DNA from: VFZN01 sp963709325
Lineage (GTDB): Bacteria > Acidobacteriota > Vicinamibacteria > Vicinamibacterales > UBA2999
DNA: 64,000 nucleotides
Assembly: GCA_963709325.1 (NCBI GenBank)
Contig: CAVPVV010000003.1
Coordinates: 4,154,001-4,218,000, forward strand
Direction: 5' to 3'
In this document: piece after piece, positions 43,918 through 52,414 of the stretch
Position numbering within the stretch: position 1 is the first letter of the stretch
Layout of the letters: each line of letters opens with the position of its first letter
Translations under genes and position numbers: made by a program
The notes under the pieces: model-generated
What the model was told of the DNA's origin: nothing
Seen by the model: the letters and a program-made list of their open reading frames with translations, nothing else
The model's database searches: none

Positions 43918-44006
43918 GGCAAAAGGCAGAAGGCAGAAGGCAAAAGGCAGAAGGTCCTTAAGCCCCAAGCCCCAGCCGCAGGCCCCAACCCCCAGGCCCC
44001 AAGCTC
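43918..44006. repeat. Two adjoining tandem arrays: aaggcag and gcttggg families
   Basis: From 43918 to about 43957, five units of aaggcag or aaggcaa follow the CapA stop. From about 43960 to 44006, units of ccccaag, ccccagc and ccccaac (gcttggg on the minus strand) follow the SDR stop, which lies on the opposite strand. Each gene of the convergent pair thus has its own array family, and the two abut with almost no spacer. Confidence 0.85.
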
Positions 44007-44007
44007 C

Positions 44008-44754
44008 TTACGGGTCCTCGCCGATCGCCTCGTAATACGCCGCCACCTGCGCGCGGGAGCCGGCCTTCGTGTAGACGTCCGGTCGTCGCGACCGCACGAC
44101 GCCGGCGATCACCTCAGCCACCTCCGCCGGCTCCTGCCCGCCCGGGAATACCCGCGAGTCGGGCCCGCCGTACAGCGCGCTCGCCCCGAACTCGGTGTAG
44201 ACGACGCCCGGTGAGACCAGCGAGAACTGGATCTCCGGGTCCGTCGCCTGCACCTCCGCCCGCATCAAGACCGTCAGTGCGTTGAGGAAGTGCTTGGCCG
44301 CAGTGTAGGCGGAGCGCAGCGGCGACAGCGGAATCCGTCCGAGCATCGAGGACATGGTGATGACGTGCCCCCCTCCCCGGCTGCGGAAGTGCGGCAACAC
44401 CGCCTGCATGCCGTAGAGCGCCGACATCACGTTGACGCGCATCATTTCGGCCACGTCATCGTCGGTCAGTTCCGAGGGCGGCCGGCTGAGGCCCCGTCCG
44501 ACGTTATTGATCCAGACATCGATCCGCCGTTCGCTGGCGAGCACGTCGGCGGCCACTCGGTCCACCTCCGCTCGGACCGTCATGTCGGCGACGATCGCCC
44601 GGGCGTGCGGGCCGCAGCGCGAGGCGACCGCTGCGAGTCGGTCGGCACGACGGGCGACGAGCACGACGCGTCCGCCGTCAGCCGCGAGCCGCTCCGCGGC
44701 GGCGGCGCCGATACCCGAACTCGCGCCGGTGATCACGATTACGTGAGGGTCCAT
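44008..44754 (-). CDS. Short-chain dehydrogenase/reductase (SDR)
   Basis: 248 residues. The NAD(P)-binding motif is TGASSGIG (about 9-16). NNVGRG (about 84-89) corresponds to the NAG motif, the catalytic Ser is in HVITMSSMLG (about 134-143) and the Tyr-Lys pair is in YTAAKHF (about 153-159). VARRADRL after the second strand suggests NADPH preference. It is a cytoplasmic oxidoreductase of the classical type. The divergent sigma-54-type promoter begins 31 nt from its start. Confidence 0.9.
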   Translation of the reverse strand: MDPHVIVITGASSGIGAAAAERLAADGGRVVLVARRADRLAAVASRCGPHARAIVADMTVRAEVDRVAADVLASERRIDVWINNVGRGLSRPPSELTDDDVAEMMRVNVMSALYGMQAVLPHFRSRGGGHVITMSSMLGRIPLSPLRSAYTAAKHFLNALTVLMRAEVQATDPEIQFSLVSPGVVYTEFGASALYGGPDSRVFPGGQEPAEVAEVIAGVVRSRRPDVYTKAGSRAQVAAYYEAIGEDP

Positions 44755-44784
44755 GGCCGGCAGTGTATCGGCGTGGTTTCAAAA

Positions 44785-44801
44785 GTGGCATTCCCGTTGC
44801 A
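44785..44801 (+). promoter_or_regulatory. Sigma-54-type promoter (-24/-12)
   Basis: TGGCATTCCCGTTGCA has the invariant GG and GC of sigma-54 promoters with exactly 10 nt between them, and a TTGCA -12 element. It points to the 74-residue gene at 44974, leaving a leader of about 160 nt. No enhancer-binding protein gene is in the window. Confidence 0.6.
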
Positions 44802-44973
44802 CAACGGATGACTCGGAAGCGCGTCACCGTGAAAGGCCGTGCGGGGATGTGCAAAGCGGGCCGGAGCCAACGACTCGCCACCCTTCACAAGGTGCCACGA
44901 ATTGGCAGCGACGACACGATGTGTCACAGCGGCGAGCGGGGAGCGAGCTGCTGGCTTCGGAGGAGATGGTTCG

Positions 44974-45198
44974 ATGAAGGCGGCAACCAAGGTCTTGATT
45001 CGACGAATTGCCCGCGCACGCGAAGCTGAAGATCTCCGGGCGGTGCGATCGCGCGACATGGTCACGTTTGCGGACGTGCGCTTCCGGGGACAGCAGCTGC
45101 CCCTCTCGCTCGCCCCCTATCGGCTGCAGGCCGCGGATCGCTGGTGGCGTGAGTCCTGCCAGGCGCAGTCCGACACCCGAACCAAGCGGCATCAGTAA
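44974..45198 (+). CDS. Small basic protein, unknown function
   Basis: 74 residues beginning MKAATKVLIRRIARAREAED. It is rich in Arg and Ala, has no membrane segment and ends in a basic tail (TRTKRHQ). A strong ggaggagat ribosome-binding site lies 7-15 nt upstream, which selects this start over a longer in-frame one at 44839. It is preceded by a sigma-54-type promoter and followed by a perfect hairpin, so it looks like a single-gene transcript. I do not recognise the family. Confidence 0.6.
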   Translation: MKAATKVLIRRIARAREAEDLRAVRSRDMVTFADVRFRGQQLPLSLAPYRLQAADRWWRESCQAQSDTRTKRHQ

Positions 45199-45215
45199 CG
45201 GCCGACGACTCAGTT

Positions 45216-45241
45216 CAGGTTGCCGTTCGTGCGGCAACCTG
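45216..45241 (+). terminator. Perfect hairpin after the 74-residue gene
   Basis: CAGGTTGCCG and CGGCAACCTG form a perfect 10-bp stem with a 6-nt loop, 18 nt after the stop codon. No T-run follows; a second GC-rich inverted repeat lies at about 45245-45278. It may be a terminator or an mRNA 3' end. Confidence 0.5.
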
Positions 45242-45330
45242 CCTGGCCGCGCCCGGTCCTCCCCCCGGGCGCCGGCCGGGCGATTCAAATAGCAGCAGTT
45301 CCCGCCCGGGCCTCCGCTCTCCCGCCTCTG

Positions 45331-45386
45331 TTTCTGCCTTCTGCCTTTTTGCCTTCTGCCTTTTGCCTTTTGCCTTCTGCCTTCTC
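45331..45386 (-). repeat. Heptad tandem array, aaggcag family (minus orientation)
   Basis: Seven to eight units of ttctgcc or tttgcc on the plus strand (aaggcag, aaggcaa on the minus strand). It faces the array at 43918-43957 across the SDR and the 74-residue gene. Unlike most arrays it does not directly follow a stop codon on its own strand. Confidence 0.85.
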
Positions 45387-45434
45387 TTCGGGAGTATCCT
45401 TCTGGGGTCTCGTTGCTCTCTGGGAGGAGTTCCC

Positions 45435-47117
45435 ATGGCCCTCACGCCTTCGTGCCTCTCTTCGGTCCGCCTGGGTGCGGTGACGATCGTTGGCACTCTC
45501 ACCCTGGCACTGGTCCTTGCGACCCGGGTCGACGTCGCGTCACAGGAATTCGGTTCGATCACGTTCCCGACCTCCGGCGCGCCGGCTGCGCAGGAGGCGT
45601 TCCTCACCGGCGTCAAGGCGCTCCACAACTTTCAGTTCGACGAGGCTGCCGTCGCCTTCCAGCAGGCGGAGAAGGCGGATCCCGCGTTCGCGATGGCCTA
45701 CTGGGGCGAGGCGATGAGCCACAACCACCCGCTGTGGGCGCAGCAGGACGTCGAGAAAGCGAAGCAGGCCCTCGACAAGCTCGATCCGACGCCGGAAGGC
45801 CGCCTCGCGAAGGCGAAGCTGCCAAAGGAGAAAGCGTTCTTCGAGGCAATTCAGACGCTGTACTTCTCGCCCGGCGACAAGCTCGCGCGCGACAACGCCT
45901 ACTCCGCGGCGATGGCGCGGATGTCCACCCAGTGGCCCGACGACAACGAGATCTCGATCCTCTACGCGCTGTCGCTGCTCGGAACCGTTCGGCCCGGCGA
46001 TACGGGCTTCCGGCGGCAAGCGCTCGCCGCGTCGATCGCCGAGAAGATCTACCAGCAGAATCCGAAGCACCCTGGCGCAGCGCACTTCATCATCCATTCG
46101 TTCGACGATCCCGATCATGCGCCGCTCGGCCTGTCCGCCGCCGATGCCTACGCGAAGATCGCCCCCTCCGCCGCGCATGCGCTTCACATGCCCTCGCACA
46201 TCTACGTCCAACTCGGGATGTGGCAGAAGGCGGTTGCATCGAACGTCGATGCCTACAAGGCGGCAACCGAGCTGAACGCCAAGATGAAGCTGGCGGAAGG
46301 GCGCGAGGACTTCCATACGCTCTCGTGGCTCGCCTATGCGAACTCGATGCTCGGCAAGTTCGACGATGCGAAGAAGAACGTGGAGCAGGCGAAGGCCGCC
46401 GCGGATCGCAATGCCGGCAACGCCGGCATCCGTGACGGGTACCTCGGGATGCGCGCGCGCCTCATCTCCGACAGCGGGCAGTGGGAGAAGCTGGCGCTCG
46501 ACATGATCGCGGCGCCGGCAGCCGGTGACCATGCCGGAATGCCGGGGATGCCAGGCATGGGCGGCGGCAGCGGCTCCGCGACGTGGACCTACATCGTCGG
46601 CGTCAGCGCCGCGAAGACCGGCGATCTGGCGACGGCGGAGAAAGCGGAGGCGGCGCTGAAGGCGATCACCGCAAACGCCCAGGGCGGGCCGACGTCGTAC
46701 GCGGCAAAGCCGCACGTCATTCGCGAGAAGGAGCTCGGCGCGGTGATCCGCTGGGCAAAGGGACAGAAAGACGAGGCGCTGCAGTTCGCGAAGGAGGCTG
46801 CCGACGCGGAGAAGGCAATGTCAGCGCCGTCCGGACCGCCGGAACCGATCAAGCCGGCCTACGAGCTGTACGGCGAGATGCTGCTCGAGGCGGGGAAGGC
46901 CAAAGACGCGATGGGTGCCTTCGAGCAGTCGCTGTTTCGGACGCCGAAGCGTACTCCTTCGGTCCTGGGGTTGGCACGAGCGGCAGCGGCGGCCGGTGAC
47001 CAGGCCACCGCCCGGGCCCGGTATCAGGAACTGACGACGATGCCCGGTGCGGCGCCGACGTCGCCGGCGGTTCAGGAGGCCCAGAAGGCCCTCCGCAGCA
47101 CCAACAATATTTTTTGA
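45435..47117 (+). CDS. Exported TPR-repeat protein
   Basis: 560 residues with an N-terminal hydrophobic signal region (about 12-30). TPR-like helices cover most of the mature part: for example FLTGVKALHNFQFDEAAVAF (about 55-74), MAYWGEAMSHNHPLW (about 84-98), HIYVQLGMWQKAVASNVDAY (about 255-274) and LLEAGKAKDAMGAFEQSLFR (about 482-501). A Met/Gly-rich linker (GMPGMPGMGGGSGS) is at about 364-377. Proteins of this type are periplasmic scaffolds; the partner is unknown. A gggaggag site lies 5-12 nt upstream of the start. Confidence 0.85.
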   Translation: MALTPSCLSSVRLGAVTIVGTLTLALVLATRVDVASQEFGSITFPTSGAPAAQEAFLTGVKALHNFQFDEAAVAFQQAEKADPAFAMAYWGEAMSHNHPLWAQQDVEKAKQALDKLDPTPEGRLAKAKLPKEKAFFEAIQTLYFSPGDKLARDNAYSAAMARMSTQWPDDNEISILYALSLLGTVRPGDTGFRRQALAASIAEKIYQQNPKHPGAAHFIIHSFDDPDHAPLGLSAADAYAKIAPSAAHALHMPSHIYVQLGMWQKAVASNVDAYKAATELNAKMKLAEGREDFHTLSWLAYANSMLGKFDDAKKNVEQAKAAADRNAGNAGIRDGYLGMRARLISDSGQWEKLALDMIAAPAAGDHAGMPGMPGMGGGSGSATWTYIVGVSAAKTGDLATAEKAEAALKAITANAQGGPTSYAAKPHVIREKELGAVIRWAKGQKDEALQFAKEAADAEKAMSAPSGPPEPIKPAYELYGEMLLEAGKAKDAMGAFEQSLFRTPKRTPSVLGLARAAAAAGDQATARARYQELTTMPGAAPTSPAVQEAQKALRSTNNIF

Positions 47118-47172
47118 GCGCCCGAAACTTTGCGCGGCGAACGCGCGTAATGGTGTGTAACGGGAGCCGCGC

Positions 47173-47178
47173 TATAGT
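47173..47178 (+). promoter_or_regulatory. -10 box (TATAGT) of the cupin gene
   Basis: TATAGT lies 20 nt before the ATG at 47199, with a ttggagg ribosome-binding site between them. No clear -35 box is visible. Confidence 0.4.
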
Positions 47179-47198
47179 GGCGCACCTTGGAGGTTCCC

Positions 47199-47837
47199 AT
47201 GCATGCCCGCCTCGTTCTCCGCCTCTCGGTTTTGGCCCTCTGGCCGGCTCTAGCCCTCGCACAGTCTCCGAAAGCGGCCACCTACCTCACCGATGAACAG
47301 GTGAAGGCGATCAACACCCTGCCCGGCATAGATCGGCAGATTGTCACCACCGACATCGGCAAGCTGAACCTCTCGGTGGGGATTGTGCACCGCGGGTCAA
47401 CCAATGCTCCTGCGCCCGCGGCGGCGGGGGGCGGAGGCGGCGCGGCGGCTGCCCAGCAGGGCGACGCGTGCGGAGAAACCAGTTCCGCCGCGGCAGCCGC
47501 CGGCACCGCCAGCGGCATCTCCCACGACGGCCAGACGGAGACCTACATCATCGTCTCGGGCGGCGGGACCCTCGTGACCGGGGGTAAAATCGTCAACGGC
47601 CGGAAGTCCGCGGCCGACAGCCCAGTGACGAAGGTGCTGAACGGACCGTCCTGCAGCGGGCGGATCGAGGGCGCCGACGTCGTCAAGAAAGTCGTCAAGA
47701 CCGGCGACATCGTCATCATTCCGGCCGGCGTTCCCCACGGCTGGATCGATATCACCGACCACGTGGATTACCTGAGCGTCCGACCGGACCCCGATCGGCT
47801 GCTCGCGCCGTATGTGAATCCGGCCCTGAAGAAATAG
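47199..47837 (+). CDS. Secreted cupin-domain protein
   Basis: 212 residues with a signal peptide (MHARLVLRLSVLALWPALAL). A Gly/Ala-rich insert (about 70-105) interrupts the first part. The cupin barrel is shown by SHDGQTETYIIVSGGGTLVT (about 107-126), the first cupin motif with His and Glu, and by KTGDIVIIPAGVPHGWIDI (about 167-185), the second motif with the metal-binding His. The function is unknown; it may be a small isomerase- or oxygenase-like binding protein. Its -10 box and ribosome-binding site are clear, so it has its own promoter. Confidence 0.82.
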   Translation: MHARLVLRLSVLALWPALALAQSPKAATYLTDEQVKAINTLPGIDRQIVTTDIGKLNLSVGIVHRGSTNAPAPAAAGGGGGAAAAQQGDACGETSSAAAAAGTASGISHDGQTETYIIVSGGGTLVTGGKIVNGRKSAADSPVTKVLNGPSCSGRIEGADVVKKVVKTGDIVIIPAGVPHGWIDITDHVDYLSVRPDPDRLLAPYVNPALKK

Positions 47838-48031
47838 GTCATTCGAGAGAGGAAGGTTGCCGCCCCTCGCAGGGCCGGGCGGGGGCGCAAAACTGTAATG
47901 AATTGTTCGCTTGCAGGGAAAAAAACGTTAGAAGATGATGTGCAACTCGTGCATAATCGTCCGGTTAGACCCAAGGTGACAGGCGGTGATCCAAAGAGTC
48001 CGCCGGCCCCCCTCGCCATTGGAGCTCACGA
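47838..48031 (+). other. Leader region upstream of the metzincin-like gene
   Basis: A GC-rich inverted repeat lies at about 47858-47885 (gccgcccc and ggcgggggc), possibly terminating the cupin transcript. Then comes an AT-richer stretch with a CATAAT (47952-47957) that could be a -10 box. A 5-bp hairpin (GGCGG and CCGCC, about 47982-48004) lies in the predicted 70-nt leader. No known riboswitch consensus was recognised. Confidence 0.35.
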
Positions 48032-51000
48032 ATGAAGCGCGCCTTCCTCGTTGCAGTCGCGTTGGCGACCGTATTCCACCTCGTCGATAAGCGGGTTGCG
48101 GCCCAGACCACGCTCGACGATCTCAAGTTCTTCAAGAACTACTTCGTCACCGGCGACTACTGCGTCGCGGGCGTCGGTCTGCACGGACAGGGGTCAGTCA
48201 ACGGTCTCTCGACCAGTGAGATTGACCTCAATGACAATCCGGCAACGCGGGTAGGCGTGCCGCGTGGCGCCGACATCCTCGCCGCGTACCTGTATTGGCA
48301 GGTCGTATCGGATACGGGGCCGGACGTGGGGAGCGTCGGCGTCAAATTCAAGGGATATGCTTAACCCTTCCCGACGACCTGACCACGACCGGAGTCGTGA
48401 CCCCAAGCCCTTTGGCAAGGTGCTCACCTTTGCCGGCACGGCGCGCCGTGCTTCAACCCCGGTGGCGGTACGGCGACAACGGGAGTGCGCGGAAGCACCT
48501 ACACGCTACCGGCTGGACGTGCTGCGGTTCTTCGACGTGGAGGATCCGGGCCCCGCAGATAACCCTAACCCGTAGCCGGCAAGACCAAGTCGTCGGCGAG
48601 GCGTCAAACACGCGGTTTCAGTCCCGGACTTCGGGGGCAACGGCAACCAGGCGCCGATGGCGCTCGGCGCGAGCCTGTTCATCGTCTACCGCGGATACCG
48701 ACGCAAGCCGCTCAATGGCATCGTCGTCTACGACGATGGCGTCACGCTCAGCAACGCGCAGCGCACGCTGGATCAGCCGATTGCCGGCTTCTACCAGCCC
48801 GTCGGCGACGCCGAATGCGTCGATCTCGTACATCGTGGGCAGCGGCGATCCAGCCAAGAACGAGCAGGTGACGTTGAATGCCGCGTTGCCGGCTTCCGGC
48901 ACCAACGTCAAGTTGAACGAGCTTTCTTCGAGCTCGGGCAGCGCCTGGGACAACCGAACCTATCCGGGAGCCTCGGCACGACGCCGAGCAGCGTCGACAC
49001 GATCACCACGACGGTCACCACCGACATCGGGCAGCGCGACTGCCTGACCCTGGCGGCAATCGTCTTCAAGACCGCGGTCCAGGATACGGACAGGGACGGC
49101 CTGCTGGACGGTGGGAGACGGCCACGACGGCGATCACCCTCGATGCCCGAATGGCAAGACCGCTGCCGCTGCTCGTCAGATGGGCGCCAATCCGAATCGC
49201 AAGGATCTCTTCGTCGAGATCGGCTACATGGACACGAACGGCGCTGACCCTGTCATACGGCGAAGAGTCGCGGGTGGCGCACTCGCACCTTCCCTCGCAC
49301 GAGACACTGAAACTGGTGGGAGATACATTCAAGAACGCGCCCAGTAGAATCTCGATCAGGGCACGATGCCTAAGGGCATCGCGGTCCACTTCGACGTCGG
49401 CGCCAGCTATCCCGACGTGCCCGTGCCACGCGGCCCTTGCGCCAACGACTACATCATCGGCCGGCAGCAGGGCGAGACCGATGTCGGCACCGCCTCGCGG
49501 GGGCGAGCGGGTCGACGAGATGTCCACGGTATGCCATCGCGACGCCGGATGCCGACGCCGGCCGACAGCCGTGGGTATGTCAGTACTCGGACTTCCCGGC
49601 ACGGTCGGATGGAAGACCGGCTACCGTTTCATCCGCGACAAGGTGCTCAGCATCATCCCGGCGCCGCACATCCCGACTCCTCCCACCGCCGCCTGGGAAG
49701 AGTATTGCGATAAGCTCGTTGACCCCGCCGGTACACAACGGGGCCGCGTTATGCGTGCAGGTGGCGATTCGACCCGAACCGGAGGGACATGTTCCACTAC
49801 GCGTTCTTCGCGCACGCGCTGGGGATTCCCAAGTCGACAGCTGTTATCCCGAGGCACGAGTAACCCGGATTTCCATATTCCGATCACGAACACGGGCATT
49901 GCCGACTTTCCGCGGCGGCGACGTGCTCCTGACGCTCGGCGCGTTCATGGACCTACGACAACGTGTCGCCGATCGGCACGTCCGTTTCTGCAGGCGTCCA
50001 CGCTGGTGCACGAGCTCGGCCACCACGATCGACCGCCGACACGGCGGGGACCCGATCGCGCCGAACTGCACGCCGCCGTACCTCAGCGTGATGAACTATC
50101 TGTACCAGATGCGTGGCCTGATTGATCTGATGGCTTGCCGCGGATCTGCGCTTCGAACAATGCGTACCTGCAGCCACCAACGAGGCCACGGTCGATGAAG
50201 ATCACCTCACCGATGGGCCAATCGGTGTCACCTCCCGTATCGCATGTCCTGGTACACGCCGATTGTACCGGGCCAGCCGCTACCGCGACCCGGCGCCGAT
50301 CCGGCGACTCCGCCTCGGGCCGAGCAGGCGCGCGGATCGCGACGGCCGCAAAGCGGCACTGCAACGGAATCCCGTTCGCCCAATCCGAACCGACTGATGG
50401 TGCGCGTCGACGCCCCGCAGGCCGACACAACGTGCACCCTGGGGGCGATCGACTGGAAAGCCAACAACGGCCAGCTGACACGGCTTCGCGACCAGGACCT
50501 GAACTTCGACGGTCTGACCGACACCGATATGCCCGACGTCGGGGGCGATATACGAGATTTTCGCCTGAAGGGGTCGAGTGACTGGGACAAGCTTGAGCTG
50601 AACCAGATTGGCAGCCGAAGGAGCCCCGGCGGGTACTACTACGACCTCTCGGGGCATCTGACTATCGGTCCCCTGTCTCTCGCCGGCGCCAAAGGCGACC
50701 TGGGATCGGGAGACCTGTCCGAATACGCACTTGGGGGCGGGAAGGGCGACCTCGGCGGCGGCAAGGGTGACCTCGGTGGCGGCAAGGGCGATCTGGGCGG
50801 CGGCAAGGGCGACCTTGGCGGCGGCAAGGGCGACCTCGGCATCGGCACGAGGGACGATCTGGGCGGTGGCAAGGGCGACCTGGGCGGTGGCAAGGGCGAC
50901 CTTGGCCTCGGCGACGACGGCGGCGGCGATACCTTCGGCGGTAACGGAGAGATCGACGAGACGCTGGCGTCTGACCTGACGCGCGTGCCGCCCAATGCGG

Positions 51001-52109
51001 TGACGGCTGTCCAGAACGTTGGCGGCGACCCGACGAACTACGTGCGGGTCAGCTGGGTCGCGCCGCCCATCGGCGGCATTCTGCGCTACACAGTCGTACC
51101 GGGCGCTCATCGATGCCAGCACTGGACAGACGGGTGGCTGGACGAAGCTGGTCACGCCTGACCCTGCCGACGGTGTCCTGAGAGCCACTGTGTATGTGAC
51201 GTCTGGCGTTGGCCAGGTCAATAAGAATTTCTCCTGGCTCGATTACGATTCACATCGACTGGTCCGCGGCAGCAAGTACGCTTACCAGGTGACGGCCACC
51301 TACCGGGTCAAGGATTCCGTGACTGGCGTCATTTCACCGCTGGAGAGCAATGGCAGCTCGCCGGATGCGGTGGTCGGCATCCCGGCGCCTCCCGGCATCG
51401 CGAACGCGGATCCGACGTTCGCCGATACCACCAGCCTCGTGCCGCAGAACATTCTCCGCGGTACGAGCACCGGTACTCTGCAGTTCACGGTGAACGATAC
51501 GGAGAGCGCGCCTGCCGACTTGGTCGTCACGGCGGCGAAGATCCCCAACAACACACCCCTTGCGGCTGAACTCAACGTCGTCGTCGGTGGCACGGGCGCG
51601 AACCGAACTGTGCGGGTCTTCCACACGGTTCCCTTGATACCAACTACGGCACTGTCACGATACAGTTGACTCTCAAGGACACTCAATGCACTGACCCCAA
51701 TGATCTGCGCAACCCGTGTCCGAGTGGCAGCACGACGATCAGCTTCCCCGTATCGGTATTCCGCTACGCAATGGTGGGCGTCACCAACGTTCCGCCGGCC
51801 ACAGTCGCATCGGTTCAGCGCGGAAAGGCGATCAACCTCGAGTGGAAGTATACAGACGGCGCGACGCCCACGGTTGTGGACAGCCCCACGGTCGTTCATC
51901 AGGTCGTAGTCGTTGGGCCGCCGGGAGCGACGACGCGGACGATCAACAGCGGCTTCCAATACAAGTCAAACACCCGGACGTGGTCGCTCGCGTTGACCAC
52001 CAAGGACGGAAATACGCCGTTCCCAGCGGGCCCGTTTAGCGTGACGATCAAGTCGACGACGCCGGCGGGATACAGTCCCAAGACCTTCACGCTGCAGGTC
52101 ACGCCGTAA
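48032..52109 (+). pseudogene. Secreted metzincin-like metalloprotease gene with many frameshifts
   Basis: A continuous protein can be followed only by changing frame about every 100-300 nt. It starts with MKRAFLVAVALATVFHLVDK (signal peptide; open to 48364). Later pieces read KDLFVEIGYMDTNG (about 49203), GWKTGYRFIRDKVL (about 49610), LVHELGHH (zinc motif, 50003-50026) with NYLYQMRGL and SVMNY (a Met-turn-like sequence, about 50088), then a Gly-Lys-Gly-Asp repeat (50731-50913) and beta-sandwich, FN3-like segments to the stop at 52109 (VTIKSTTPAGYSPKTFTLQV). The last clear shift is near 51650. Either the gene has decayed or this stretch has 1-nt sequence errors; the intact motifs between shifts favour errors. 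The signal, protease and adhesive-like parts suggest an exported protease of about 1350 residues. Confidence 0.65.
50731..50913 (+). repeat. In-frame 21-bp repeats encoding GGGKGDL units
   Basis: Eight or nine copies of a 7-residue unit (GGKGDLG) are encoded in tandem; one copy is degenerate (IGTRDDLG). The reading frame stays open through the array although frames shift before and after it. Confidence 0.85.
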
Positions 52110-52115
52110 GCACCT

Positions 52116-52155
52116 CAAAGGGCCGGGTCGCGCAGGAGCGCAGCCCGGCCCTTTG
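52116..52155. terminator. Strong bidirectional hairpin terminator
   Basis: CAAAGGGCCGGG and CCCGGCCCTTTG form a perfect 12-bp stem with a 16-nt loop, 7 nt after the stop codon at 52109. The outer A/T pairs give a short T-run on each strand, so it could end transcription from both sides. Confidence 0.75.
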
Positions 52156-52414
52156 GTTCGGTTCTCAAGTTACCCGACAAGGAAGTCGGTACAGAGTAGA
52201 ACAGCTATTCTCTGAATCAGCGCGTCAGGCCTCCGACGCATCGAGCTGATCACTACCGACGGCTGCACTTCGCCACCCTAGGAACGGCTGAGCCTGCCTG
52301 GGCTTATGCGGCGGCGCAAATCGAACGAGTCTCAGCGCAGATCGAGAACTCTCGCGCCAATGGTGCGGATCATTCTTGCCCGGATCCTTCTGCGCGGCCA
52401 AAAGGAGAGCGCTG
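52156..52414. other. Convergent intergenic region without recognised features
   Basis: This stretch lies between the terminator and the kinase stop codon. I see no gene, repeat array or RNA motif in it. Confidence 0.5.

Noticed and set aside
47838..48031. Riboswitch upstream of the metzincin-like gene
   Set aside because: Only a short hairpin is visible and no known aptamer consensus could be recognised.
50731..50913. Possible CRISPR or intergenic repeat
   Set aside because: The 21-bp repeats keep one reading frame and encode a regular peptide unit.
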